Counted from the stretch's first letter, positions 52,996 through 61,497 are shown. The stretch: 64,000 bases of DNA from Legionella geestiana (GCF_004571195.1 NZ_CP038271.1:2289001-2353000), one strand, 5' to 3'. A program made the numbers and translations. The notes: a model not told the origin generated them from the letters alone.

Positions 52996-53484
52996 ATGAA
53001 AATAAACGCAGCTTTATTCCTAATCGGTGTTTTTACTCCCGCCGTATTATTCGCAAGCTCAGCAACCTGCCCTTTACCCAGCGGAATCAATGTGCATACT
53101 TCGAAAAAGCTTTTAACCATTTGCAAACAGGGCACTGTTATCAAGTCGTTCAAAGTCGCCCTCGGCAACAGCGGTGTTGGAAAAAGACGTGCTGGTGATA
53201 ATAAAACGCCTGTCGGTTTGTACGGACTGGCTTATCCAAGAAAATCAACCCAGTTCAAAGTCTTTATACCTATTCTTTACCCGACTGCGAAGCAAAGGGC
53301 AGAAGGTTACACTGGTCGAGATGTTGGGATCCACGGCCCAACGCAGTCATCTCCCATTTTCAACTGGCTGAATAACCTCCCTCCCGCAACGCGCGGTTGC
53401 ATTGCCGTTGGCAAAAACAACTATATAGAATACGTTGCAAATTGGGTTAAAAAAAATCCTGGAACCAAAGTTCTGATTTTATAG
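52996..53484 (+). CDS. L,D-transpeptidase (YkuD domain)
   Basis: 162 residues. A signal peptide ending about ASS is followed by a YkuD domain whose catalytic His is in VGIHGPTQ and catalytic Cys in ATRGCIAVG. It should form 3-3 crosslinks in peptidoglycan or attach proteins to it. There is no LysM domain and no evident ribosome site. Lower GC than the neighbouring genes and enclosed by repeats, so it may have moved with them. Confidence 0.88.
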   Translation: MKINAALFLIGVFTPAVLFASSATCPLPSGINVHTSKKLLTICKQGTVIKSFKVALGNSGVGKRRAGDNKTPVGLYGLAYPRKSTQFKVFIPILYPTAKQRAEGYTGRDVGIHGPTQSSPIFNWLNNLPPATRGCIAVGKNNYIEYVANWVKKNPGTKVLIL

Positions 53485-53537
53485 GGCGTATTAACTGGTC
53501 GTTGCGGCTCTTTCACATGCACGCGAGCGCGCTGAGT

Positions 53538-53617
53538 GATCCCGACATATTTTTGTACAACGCGCATGCGGGTTCCGAACCATGCGTTGGCACCGTGCAA
53601 CCTCCTGAATGGGTCCC
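53538..53617 (+). repeat. Left part of the dispersed repeat split by IS30
   Basis: This resembles 24526-24597: GATCCCGACATATTTTTGTAC, CCATGCGTTGG, CCGTGCAACCTCCTGAATGG and GTCCC. The sequence is broken after GTCCC by the IS30 left end and resumes at 54654 with TCCCCGCCTTCGCGGGGAAG. Confidence 0.85.
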
Positions 53618-54652
53618 CTGATTTCACAAACGAAGTGCAACATCGTTTATACTCGGTGTTGCTATGGGAAAAAAATACAATCACCTCTCTACGGAGGAGA
53701 GATGCCGAATATCCATTTTACAAAGAGAAGGATATTCACTCCGCAAAATCGCGTCAGTTATGGGTCGCTCGACATCTACCCTATCTCGTGAAATAAGACG
53801 TAATACGACGAAGAGCAAAGGCTATGACGTAAGTTATGCGGATGTTCAGGCACGTGCACGCAGGTGGCGTGGAAGCAGGTTGGAGCGCCAGCCTGCATTG
53901 TGCCAATCTGTGTTAGACCTTCTTGCTATGGGATGGTCTCCACAGGCAGTCGCAAAGAGGCTGGCGCAGGAGCGAGGTTGCCCTATTATTTCGTATGAGT
54001 CAATTTATCGTTTTATTTATGGCCAGATAAAACGCACTAAAGAGTATGGCTGGCGCCATTTCCTGCCTACCAAACGCTATACCCGGCGACACAAGGCAAA
54101 GAGAAAACACTCATCCACCTCGTTTATCAAGGACAGAGTCTCCATACACAAACGTCCCAAAAGGGTACTGAAACGGAACCAGATTGGGCATTGGGAAGTT
54201 GATTTGATGCAGTTTTCCAAACAGGGTGGCGCGATTCTCGTTGCCCACGAACGCTACTCACGCGCTCTGCTTTTATCCAAAATCCAAACGAAGGAAGCGC
54301 TTCCCATTGCAAAACAGCTTGGCAGGCTCTTCTCCAGCCTGCCTGAGGGCGCGGTTAAAACCGTGACCTTCGATAATGGAACCGAATTTGCCGAGCACCA
54401 CCAGCTGGCTGCATACGGTATTCAGACCTATTTCTGTGATGCGTATTCACCGTGGCAAAAGGGCGGAGTTGAAAATGCCATCGGAAGGCTCAGAAGATTC
54501 CTGCCCCGAAAAACGGACTTCCAATCCTTAAGTGAAGAAGAACTCATGCAACATGAAGCACGTTTCAATTTGACACCAAGAAAGTGTCTGGGATATAAAA
54601 CTCCCGCTGAAGTCTTTTCTAACAAAGTGTTGCACTTCAAATGTGAACGCAG
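53618..54652 (+). mobile_element. IS30-family insertion sequence
   Basis: 1035 bp. Imperfect 25-bp terminal inverted repeats (53618-53642 and 54628-54652; 20 of 25 match, both with TTCACA and GAAGTGCAACA) flank one transposase gene. TCCC or CCC occurs on both sides, but the exact target duplication is unclear. It is inserted inside a dispersed repeat whose uninterrupted relative is at 24.5 kb, which dates the insertion after spread of the repeat. Confidence 0.9.
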
Positions 54653-54767
54653 CTCCCCGCCTTCGCGGGGAAGACCGTGTGGGAGAGATTTTGGCCACTC
54701 TACAGGCCTGAAACCCTGCCTTCCGCGCCGGGTGATCCCGATTCTTTTTTTGCGAAAAATAACGTGA
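53664..54767 (+). CDS. IS30-family transposase
   Basis: 367 codons. HTH near the N-terminus (LREGYSLRKIA-type: GYSLRKIASVMGRSTSTLSR) and a DDE domain with HWEVDLMQ, TFDNGTEFAEHH and PWQKGGVENAIGRLRRFLP, followed by the usual PRKCLGYKTPAEVF. Homology ends around codon 325; the frame runs through the right inverted repeat and on into the flanking host repeat, adding about 40 foreign residues. Probably still active or recently so. No clear ribosome site. Confidence 0.9.
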   Translation: MGKKYNHLSTEERCRISILQREGYSLRKIASVMGRSTSTLSREIRRNTTKSKGYDVSYADVQARARRWRGSRLERQPALCQSVLDLLAMGWSPQAVAKRLAQERGCPIISYESIYRFIYGQIKRTKEYGWRHFLPTKRYTRRHKAKRKHSSTSFIKDRVSIHKRPKRVLKRNQIGHWEVDLMQFSKQGGAILVAHERYSRALLLSKIQTKEALPIAKQLGRLFSSLPEGAVKTVTFDNGTEFAEHHQLAAYGIQTYFCDAYSPWQKGGVENAIGRLRRFLPRKTDFQSLSEEELMQHEARFNLTPRKCLGYKTPAEVFSNKVLHFKCERSSPPSRGRPCGRDFGHSTGLKPCLPRRVIPILFLRKIT

Positions 54768-54780
54768 TCACGGATTTGTA
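54654..54780 (+). repeat. Right part of the dispersed repeat after IS30
   Basis: TCCCCGCCTTCGCGGGGAAG, then GTGGGAGAGATTTTGGCC, matches the segment after 24591. Together with 53538-53617 it reconstitutes a single copy once the IS is removed. Confidence 0.8.
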
Positions 54781-54874
54781 TGCACTTCAAGTTCTCAGTA
54801 ACTCATCAAAGCCTTGTCTGCGCTGGTTGAAACTGGCCCGCTGTACAAAAATATGTCGGGATTCCTCAGCGTGA

Positions 54875-54920
54875 GCGCGCGTACCTTCACGTGAACGTCT
54901 GCGTGCCCGTTTGCGTTACC
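54875..54920 (-). repeat. 46-bp repeat, right inverted copy
   Basis: Reverse complement of 52866-52911 with one mismatch. Just inside it (54839-54870) the complement of ATCCCGACATATTTTTGTAC recurs, the same core as at 53538, so the repeat family is composite. Confidence 0.9.
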
Positions 54921-54975
54921 GAGTAAGCCATGTAAATTTCGGGTGCACAGCCCCTTGTACTACCCCCTAACACTC

Positions 54976-54995
54976 CTTAACGATAACTTAACACA
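54976..54995 (+). promoter_or_regulatory. Candidate PmrA operator
   Basis: CTTAACGAT, AA, CTTAACACA: two cTTAA half-sites 11 bp apart, the layout of the Legionella PmrA site (cTTAATatT-N2-cTTAATatT). TATCAT at 55015-55020 can act as -10. The gene starts at 55050. Confidence 0.6.
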
Positions 54996-55049
54996 CGCCC
55001 TAAAGTGCGCGCGGTATCATAACTGGATTACAATTGAACGGAAAATGCC

Positions 55050-56195
55050 GTGAAAGCCTATTCCAGAGAGGAAGCCCTGCGCCGTTACTGGTATAACACC
55101 ATTGAGAATGTGGTGACTGCACGCAATGTCTTGAAAAAGAGTCTTCTTTATTTGTTAAGCACGGAAGGTCAGATTGATGCGTTTGAACAGAAACACAAAG
55201 CGCTGCTTTCTGACAAACATGGCCTTGATTTCTGGTGGAAGCCACGCTTTAAAGCTCTGCGTTCGTTTTTTCATTGGTTTTTTCGTGGAGTTCACGCTAA
55301 GGGAGGCTCAGAGCTGCGTCGAGCACTTAAAAATCATCCTGAGCTGCCGGCGGTTAAGCTGAACTGTGAGGAAGTGCCAAACCTCGATAATGATACGGAT
55401 TTTGAGCAGGCGCTTTATGAAAATCCAACGGCTGCATACCATTGGCTTTTAGAGGTGGTAAACTCGCAAGGCAAAGCGTTAAACGACTCTTTTTTTGAAC
55501 GTCTGAAGGCGTTGACGCCGGCTTTAAGCCTCGAAACGCTCGAGCCTCTCCTGAATGGTGCCGCGGAGCGTGCACCAAAAGAAACGCTGACCCATGCACT
55601 GGCGCACATAAAGAACCTCACTGAGTCCCGAGAGTATGCGCTGTATGGCAAAATTATTGCACCACTTCTCGTGAAAATTCATGGCACTACGCCGCACGCA
55701 GCCGAAGACATGCTGCTTATAGTGGCGACAGGCACTGACATTGGAGCGTCATTGAAGGCTTCTGTGGAAACCGCGAAAAGAGCGGCGCGAAAGGTGCTGC
55801 AAGACTGTATGAGCGAAGACGCGTTTGCAGAGAAATGCACCTCGATAATCCGCAATGACGCCGAATACATCAGCTCCTATACCCAACCGGCTCCCTATGA
55901 GAATGCGCTAACACTTCTCAGCGAACTCGCAAAATACAAGAAGCTGAACCGCACCCCCCTCCTGATGGCACTCGCGCGTGAACTAAAGCAGGCGCAGGGT
56001 ATGCAGGATACGCGCGCACTAAAAGTCATTAACGAGCACATCCTTGAAACGAAGACTTTTTCACATCGTGCGCCAGGCGCCCCCTTCTTTATGGCCCTGC
56101 CAAAAGGAGGGCTCTGGGATATGGTGGAACCCGGCTCGGTTTTGTCAACAGACCCTAATCCTCGACAGACGCGATCGTTTGCAGCAGTCCTTTAA
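55050..56195 (+). CDS. Orphan helical protein, candidate PmrA-controlled effector
   Basis: 381 residues starting at GTG (GGAAAA upstream, weak). No known domain. Helical throughout, Lys/Glu/Leu-rich, no signal peptide or membrane helix. The C-terminus (VLSTDPNPRQTRSFAAVL) is polar with hydrophobic residues near the very end. A PmrA-like box precedes the gene; in Legionella pneumophila PmrA activates many Dot/Icm effector genes, so an effector is a reasonable inference. Its last 41 nt overlap the 3' end of suhB, which is convergent. Confidence 0.7.
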   Translation: MKAYSREEALRRYWYNTIENVVTARNVLKKSLLYLLSTEGQIDAFEQKHKALLSDKHGLDFWWKPRFKALRSFFHWFFRGVHAKGGSELRRALKNHPELPAVKLNCEEVPNLDNDTDFEQALYENPTAAYHWLLEVVNSQGKALNDSFFERLKALTPALSLETLEPLLNGAAERAPKETLTHALAHIKNLTESREYALYGKIIAPLLVKIHGTTPHAAEDMLLIVATGTDIGASLKASVETAKRAARKVLQDCMSEDAFAEKCTSIIRNDAEYISSYTQPAPYENALTLLSELAKYKKLNRTPLLMALARELKQAQGMQDTRALKVINEHILETKTFSHRAPGAPFFMALPKGGLWDMVEPGSVLSTDPNPRQTRSFAAVL

Positions 56196-56940
56196 ACACC
56201 TTTGGCGTTCCCGCAACTACTTCACCATTTTTAAGGCTGCTCTCGCCACCCTGAAAATCGCCAACAAGCCCGCCTGCTTCGCGCACCAGCAGCATGCCGG
56301 CGGCGATGTCCCATGGGCGCAGGCCTGACTCAAAAAGACCATCAAGCCGACCGGCGGCAACATATGCGAGGTCGAGTGCCGCAGAACCGGTGCGGCGAAA
56401 GCCTGTGCATTTGCCGATAAACGCGTGCAGCATGGACAGCGAGCGGTTGGAAAGGGCGGTGTTGCGCATGGGAAAGCCTGCGCCAAGGAGTGCGCCTGAA
56501 AGTTGTGACTGACCCGACACGCGGATGCGTCGGTCATTGAGGCGCGCACCACCGCCACGGCTTGCAGTAAAGCATTCCTGGCGAACCGGGTCAAAGACTA
56601 CCCCGAACTCAATGCGGTTTTTAATGCAGAGCGCAATGGAGACTGAAAAGACAGGAAAGCCGTGCAGGTAATTGGTCGTGCCATCGAGCGGGTCGATTAT
56701 CCAGACATGCTCCGCATCCGGATTTTGAATGCCGCTTTCTTCCGCGAGAATTCCATGATCAGGATAAGCCTTGTGAATGGTCTGGATGATGGCCTGTTCG
56801 GCGCGAACATCAATTTCACTGAAACACTCCTGGCTCTCTTTAGTGGATATTTTAATCCGGTCGAGCTGGTCCATGTGGCGTACAATGATGTCTCCCGCCT
56901 GTCGGGCGGCGTTGACGGCGATATTCAGGAGTGGTTGCAT
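56155..56940 (-). CDS. suhB: Inositol-1-monophosphatase SuhB
   Basis: 261 residues. Metal-binding motifs: ILAEESG, the signature WIIDPLDGTTNYLHGFP and RPWDIAAGMLLVREAGG. Dephosphorylates inositol phosphates in vitro and, as in E. coli, may serve rRNA transcription antitermination. Divergent from trmJ; this suhB/trmJ/isc order is the enterobacterial one. Confidence 0.94.
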   Translation of the reverse strand: MQPLLNIAVNAARQAGDIIVRHMDQLDRIKISTKESQECFSEIDVRAEQAIIQTIHKAYPDHGILAEESGIQNPDAEHVWIIDPLDGTTNYLHGFPVFSVSIALCIKNRIEFGVVFDPVRQECFTASRGGGARLNDRRIRVSGQSQLSGALLGAGFPMRNTALSNRSLSMLHAFIGKCTGFRRTGSAALDLAYVAAGRLDGLFESGLRPWDIAAGMLLVREAGGLVGDFQGGESSLKNGEVVAGTPKVFKGLLQTIASVED

Positions 56941-57043
56941 AACGGTATCCGTTGGACGAAATGAGCGATTCTACCAAATTTTTTGTACACTGAGCCATGA
57001 TTCGTTACAATTATTCACAATCATGTTTGAGGATTAAATAGGT

Positions 57044-57790
57044 ATGCTGCTTGATTCAGTCCGTGTTGTGCTGGTGGAAACGTCACATCCTGGCAATATT
57101 GGTGCCAGCGCCCGCGCAATGAAAACCATGGGATTACGGGATTTATGGCTCGTGGCGCCTAAGATGTTTCCAGATATGCGCGCCGTGGAAATGGCCGCTG
57201 GTGCAGATGACATCTTAATGGAAGCCCGCGTGGTTTCGAGCCTTGATGAAGCGCTTGCCGGCTGTCAGCTGATTGTAGCGACCAGCGCGCGCCCGCGCGG
57301 CCTTTCGCTTCCGGGGTTGACACCTTCTGAATGCGGTGAGCTTTTTGCGGGCAGGGACAATACTACCAAAGCCGCGCTGCTTTTTGGGCGCGAATACGCA
57401 GGCCTGACTAACGAGGAGCTTTTACGCTGCCACTACCACACCCTCATTCCAGCCAATCCTGAATACTCGTCCCTTAACCTTGCCCAGGCGGTTCAGGTGC
57501 TTTGTTACGAGATGCGCAAAAACCTTCTCAATGAAACGGCAGATGTTGCGCATCGACAAGAAGTTCTCGCAAGTGCGGAAGCGATGGAACAGTTTTATGA
57601 GCACCTGCGTAGGGTATTGATACGCATTGATTTTTTAAGGCCCTCCGTGCCACGGCGGCTTTTTCAGCGGGTACGCCGTATTTTTAATCGCGCAACACTC
57701 GAGGACACAGAAGTCAATCTGCTGCGCGGCATGCTGAGCCAGATGGAAAAAGTAATCGATGGCGCACAGGGAGGGCATAAGCGTGCGTGA
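57044..57790 (+). CDS. trmJ: tRNA (cytidine/uridine-32-2'-O-)-methyltransferase TrmJ
   Basis: 248 residues, SPOUT/TrmH family. TSHPGNIGASARAMKTMGL, ALLFGREYAGLTNEEL and PANPEYSSLNLAQAVQVL form the knotted SAM site. Methylates position 32 of tRNAs. The end overlaps iscS by 8 nt. Confidence 0.93.
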   Translation: MLLDSVRVVLVETSHPGNIGASARAMKTMGLRDLWLVAPKMFPDMRAVEMAAGADDILMEARVVSSLDEALAGCQLIVATSARPRGLSLPGLTPSECGELFAGRDNTTKAALLFGREYAGLTNEELLRCHYHTLIPANPEYSSLNLAQAVQVLCYEMRKNLLNETADVAHRQEVLASAEAMEQFYEHLRRVLIRIDFLRPSVPRRLFQRVRRIFNRATLEDTEVNLLRGMLSQMEKVIDGAQGGHKRA

Positions 57791-58949
57791 GGCGCTGCCA
57801 CTTTATCTTGATTACATGGCCACGACGCCGATTGACCCGCGCGTTGTAGAAGTCATGCTGCGTTACATGGGGCCAGAGGGGGATTTTGGCAATCCCGCCT
57901 CCACAACGCATCTTTTTGGCAAACGGGCGGCCATTGCGGTTGAGCATGCGCGCGAGCAGATTGCAACAACAGTGGGCGCAAATCCTGCTGAAATCGTGTT
58001 TACCTCTGGTGCGACCGAGGCGAATAACCTTGCCATTCTTGGAGCTGCGCATTTCTACCAGCGCAAGGGACGGCACGTAATTACCATGAGTACCGAGCAC
58101 AAGGCGGTACTGGACTCTTTCAAGCAGCTGGAAAAGGAAGGCTTTCGCGTGACGCGCCTGCCTCCAAAACCTGACGGCCTGCTGGAGATTGATGCGCTGC
58201 GCGAGGCGCTGTCAGAAGACACCATCCTTGTATCCGTCATGCATGTGAATAACGAAATAGGCGTGATTCAGGATATTGGCGCCATCGGCAGCCTTCTGCG
58301 TGAGCGTGGCATTGTGTTTCACGTTGATGCCGCGCAGAGTGCGGGCAAGGTCGGAATTAACCTGCAATCGCTCCCGGTCGATTTGATGGCGTTTTCCGCC
58401 CATAAAAACTACGGCCCCAAAGGTGTGGGGGCCCTGTATGTGCGTCACAAACCGCGCATTCGCCTCACGCCCCGAAGTTTTGGTGGCGGCCAGGAGGGCG
58501 GATTGCGTGCGGGAACGCTTGCGACACATCAGATTGCCGGAATGGGCGAGGCGTTTGCGATTTCTGAGGCCATCCGCCATGAAGAGCAGGCGCGTCTTTT
58601 AAACTGGCGCTACCGGATTTGGGACGGCATTTCGCACCTCCCCGGGATTCGCCTGAACGGGCATCCAAACGCGCGGATTGCTGGTAACCTGAATCTCGCC
58701 TTTGAAGGGCTCGATGGGGATGCGCTGCTGCTTGCACTCTCTAAACTTGCACTTTCAAGCACTTCTGCGTGCCGTTCAGCAAGTACGGAACCGTCATATG
58801 TGCTGCGCGCGCTCGGACTGACGGATGCTCTCGCGCACAGTGCGGTACGCCTTTCGCTTGGGCGTTTTACCCTTGAGGCGGATATCCCGGTTATTATCAA
58901 CACGCTGTGTACCCAGGTTACACGGCTGAAAGACATTTCACCCCTATGA
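57783..58949 (+). CDS. iscS: Cysteine desulfurase IscS
   Basis: 388 residues from GTG 57783 (GGAGGG 6 nt upstream; overlap with trmJ). PLP enzyme that takes sulfur from cysteine for Fe-S clusters and thio-modified tRNA. Motifs: LDYMATTPIDPRV, TSGATEANNLAI, STEHKAVLDS, PLP-Lys in FSAHKNYGPKG, GGGQEGGLRAGT and the persulfide Cys in SSTSACRSAS. No iscR lies upstream, unlike E. coli. Confidence 0.94.
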   Translation: MREALPLYLDYMATTPIDPRVVEVMLRYMGPEGDFGNPASTTHLFGKRAAIAVEHAREQIATTVGANPAEIVFTSGATEANNLAILGAAHFYQRKGRHVITMSTEHKAVLDSFKQLEKEGFRVTRLPPKPDGLLEIDALREALSEDTILVSVMHVNNEIGVIQDIGAIGSLLRERGIVFHVDAAQSAGKVGINLQSLPVDLMAFSAHKNYGPKGVGALYVRHKPRIRLTPRSFGGGQEGGLRAGTLATHQIAGMGEAFAISEAIRHEEQARLLNWRYRIWDGISHLPGIRLNGHPNARIAGNLNLAFEGLDGDALLLALSKLALSSTSACRSASTEPSYVLRALGLTDALAHSAVRLSLGRFTLEADIPVIINTLCTQVTRLKDISPL

Positions 58950-59716
58950 CGTATAATAAACTTACAGAAAGCTGTTTTTTTGAGGCGCGCCACGCCGGTA
59001 CGCTCAAAGAGGGCGCCCCAAATCTTGTGTATCATCGCAGCGGTCAAGCGGGTTTTGGTGACGTGATTGACCTCTATCTTGCCTGCGACGCACAGGGTGG
59101 CGTGGTGGCGGCGCGCTTTCAGGCTTCTGGTAACCCCTGGCTGATTGCAGCCTGTGAATGGATGTGCGCCCGTTTTGAGGCACAAGGAATCGCAGCCGTC
59201 GCTGAGATTGATTATCAGACATTGATAGAGAATTTTGACATTCCTCGCGCGCGCTACCCGGTAGCCCTGCAGGTTGAGGATGCTTTCAAGGCCATTATTA
59301 GTGAAATGCGCACCAGACTGGAGAAAAAAATCATGACTGAGGTTCAAAAGCATATTTCTGAAAAGAAAGAGGATATTACCCTGAGCCCGAGCGCACTTCG
59401 TCATTTCACGGGGATGCTGGCTGCAAAAGAGGGAGCTCTGGGCGTGCTGCTTTCCGTAAAAAAAACCGGCTGCTCGGGGCTTTCGTATGTGGTTGATACG
59501 TTAAGCGAGCCTAAAGAAGACGCGATTATTCAATCGCTTACCGATAAGTGGGTGCTGGCAGTAGACCGCGCGGCTTATCCCTGGCTTCGCGGGGTTCATA
59601 TTGATTATGTGCGCGAAGGACTTAACATGCGGCTCGTTTTTCAAAATCCGAATCAAACCGGTCAATGCGGTTGTGGTGAGAGTTTTACAGTTGATACGCT
59701 CCCAAAAAACGCTTAA
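58946..59716 (+). CDS. IscU-like scaffold domain (without cysteines) fused to A-type Fe-S carrier IscA
   Basis: 256 residues from ATG 58946, overlapping iscS by 4 nt. Residues 1 to about 125 align with IscU: FFEARHAGTLKEG, GFGDVIDLYL, ARFQASGNPWLIAA, VEDAFKAII. The three cluster-binding cysteines of IscU are replaced (GQAGFGDV, ASGNPWLI, RYPVALQVED). Residues about 130-256 are an A-type carrier with all three cysteines (KKTGCSGLSYVV and GQCGCGESF). An internal ATG at 59332 could release the carrier alone. It stands where iscU and iscA stand in E. coli. Confidence 0.85.
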   Translation: MTYNKLTESCFFEARHAGTLKEGAPNLVYHRSGQAGFGDVIDLYLACDAQGGVVAARFQASGNPWLIAACEWMCARFEAQGIAAVAEIDYQTLIENFDIPRARYPVALQVEDAFKAIISEMRTRLEKKIMTEVQKHISEKKEDITLSPSALRHFTGMLAAKEGALGVLLSVKKTGCSGLSYVVDTLSEPKEDAIIQSLTDKWVLAVDRAAYPWLRGVHIDYVREGLNMRLVFQNPNQTGQCGCGESFTVDTLPKNA

Positions 59717-59751
59717 TATTTCCTTAATAAATGAATATCATTAAATCAATG

Positions 59752-59780
59752 TTGCCACTCTTTGAGGTATCTGGTACTAT
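59752..59780 (+). promoter_or_regulatory. Likely fis promoter
   Basis: TTGCCA at 59752-59757, a 17-bp spacer and TACTAT at 59775-59780. Confidence 0.5.
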
Positions 59781-59857
59781 ATCGCCCATGATGCGCATTG
59801 AACATGTTCGTTTGTGCATGCGAGAAGACCGCAATTTGAGCTATTAGGAGATTTTTG

Positions 59858-60145
59858 ATGAGCGCAGTTTTACAAGAAGTTGAACAACGCGGCGAAGCGT
59901 TGACGCACCAGGTCGTGAGCGCTGTACGTCGTTACCTGACTTCACAAAACAGCAAAGATGCAAGCCTGAACCTGTATCAGCTGATTGTTGAAGAAGTAGA
60001 GGCACCCCTGTTCCGTACAGTTATGGAACTGACACGCTACAATCAGTCCAAGGCTGCCCGCGTACTGGGTGTCAGCCGTGGCACGTTGCGCACGAAATTG
60101 AAGCGTTATTTCGACGACGAGTTTATCGGTACTCGCGACGTTTAA
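59858..60145 (+). CDS. fis: Nucleoid protein Fis
   Basis: 95 residues from ATG 59858 (TTAGGAG upstream; TTG 59855 is in frame). Long N-terminal helices and a C-terminal HTH, NQSKAARVLGVSRGTLRTKL, as in Fis. A growth-phase dependent DNA-bending regulator. It is monocistronic; no dusB precedes it, and Legionella carries several fis genes. Confidence 0.9.
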   Translation: MSAVLQEVEQRGEALTHQVVSAVRRYLTSQNSKDASLNLYQLIVEEVEAPLFRTVMELTRYNQSKAARVLGVSRGTLRTKLKRYFDDEFIGTRDV

Positions 60146-60151
60146 GGCGCG

Positions 60152-60211
60152 ACCTCATTTCATGATGTAATACCGAAATGCTGTTTTTGCAGCCACATTA
60201 TGGAATGAGGT
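60152..60211. repeat. Short MITE-like element
   Basis: Terminal repeats ACCTCATTTCATGATGTA (60152-60169) and the complement of ACCTCATTCCATAATGTG (60194-60211) match at 16 of 18. The core GCAGCC-ATTATGGAATGAGG is shared with 35257 and 36243. It could also end fis transcription. Confidence 0.75.
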
Positions 60212-60347
60212 TATGCCTGTCCCTCAAAGTATTTTTGCGGGTGAGGTCATGTTTTCTTTGACCAGACCCGCAGAAAACGAATCGCTCCCCACGTTTCTAA
60301 AAAAATCTAACCGCCCAAAAAACTGGCGTTTTCCGTCATTCTGAGTA

Positions 60348-60353
60348 TATAAT
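60348..60353 (+). promoter_or_regulatory. -10 element of rnpB
   Basis: A perfect TATAAT seven bases before the predicted first base of RNase P RNA at 60360. No good -35 is evident. Confidence 0.6.
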
Positions 60354-60359
60354 CGCCTC

Positions 60360-60711
60360 GAAGTCGGCCAGACAATCGCTCTCTGCCTGTCAGAGGGAGG
60401 AAAGTCCGGGCTCCACAGGGCGGGGTGCCAGGTAACGCCTGGGGGGCGTGAGCCTACGGAAAGTGCCACAGAAAATATACCGCCTGCTTGCAGGTAAGGG
60501 TGAAATGGTGCGGTAAGAGCGCACCGCGCGACTGGTAACAGTCGTGGCAGGGAAAACCCCACCCGGAGCAAGACCAAATAGGAACCCACGTGGTGGAAAC
60601 ACCACAACGCGCGGCCCGCGCGGGGTTCGGGTAGGTCGCTTGAGGCATGTGGTGACGCATGTCCCAGATGAATGATTGTCCTCGACAGAACCCGGCTTAT
60701 CGGCCGACTTT
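60360..60711 (+). ncRNA. rnpB: RNase P RNA
   Basis: Class A bacterial M1 RNA. 5' GAAGTCGGCCAGACAATCGC pairs at the ends with 3' CGGCCGACTT. Conserved core blocks: GAGGAAAGTCCGGGCTCCAC, GGTAAGGGTGAAATGGTGCG, AGAGCGCACCGCG and GACAGAACCCGGCTTATCGG. A T-rich tail follows. Processes 5' ends of tRNA precursors with RnpA. Confidence 0.97.
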
Positions 60712-60726
60712 TATTTTCAGGTGTGC

Positions 60727-61497
60727 ATGATGCTGTGTCTTGATGTTGGAAATTCCCATATTTATGGGGGCGTGTTTGAGGGAGAGACTATCCGCCTGCG
60801 CTTTCGCCACACGTCAAAAGATTGTACCTCCGATGAATTTGGTATTTTTCTGAAGCAGGTTTTACGCGAGAACGCATGTTCCCCGGAATCCATCGATGCC
60901 ATCGCCATTTGTTCCGTAGTGCCGCGCCTTGACTACTCGCTGCGTGCCGCCTGTCTTAAGTATTTTTCCATTGAGCCGTTTATCCTTCAGGCGGGTGCAA
61001 AAACTGGCCTCGATATCCGTTATCACCATCCTGCAGAAGTGGGCGCTGATCGTATCGCGAACGCGATTGCTGCAACGCGCGCGTTTCCCCAGAAAAATCT
61101 GATTGTCATCGATTTTGGTACGGCCACTACCTTTTGTGCCATTCGAGCGGGTAAAACCTATCTGGGCGGCGCCATTATGCCGGGTGTTCGACTGTCGGTG
61201 GATGCACTTTCCGCGAATACCGCCAAGCTTCCCCGTGTAGAAATTGTAAAACCGCAGCAGGCCGTGGGTCGTACAACGGCTGAGAGCATACAGTCCGGTA
61301 TTTTCTTTGGAGCGCTTGGAGCCTGTCGTGAAATGGTCGCTTCAATCCGTGAGTCCGTTTTTTCAGGTGAGGATGTGCTGGTCCTCGCAACGGGTGGCTT
61401 TGCCTCATTCTTTGATAAACACGGTATTTTCGATGTGCACCTTCCTGATCTTGTTTTAGAAGGCGTTCGCCTTGCTGCATTGATGAATCCGGTTTGA
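60727..61497 (+). CDS. coaX: Type III pantothenate kinase
   Basis: 256 residues from ATG 60727 (AGGTG upstream; ATG 60730 is also possible). First step of coenzyme A synthesis. Motifs: LCLDVGNSHIYGGVF (phosphate loop), HHPAEVGADRIANAIAA, and VIDFGTATTFCAI with AIMPGVRLS. Follows directly after rnpB and may be read from its promoter. Confidence 0.94.
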   Translation: MMLCLDVGNSHIYGGVFEGETIRLRFRHTSKDCTSDEFGIFLKQVLRENACSPESIDAIAICSVVPRLDYSLRAACLKYFSIEPFILQAGAKTGLDIRYHHPAEVGADRIANAIAATRAFPQKNLIVIDFGTATTFCAIRAGKTYLGGAIMPGVRLSVDALSANTAKLPRVEIVKPQQAVGRTTAESIQSGIFFGALGACREMVASIRESVFSGEDVLVLATGGFASFFDKHGIFDVHLPDLVLEGVRLAALMNPV

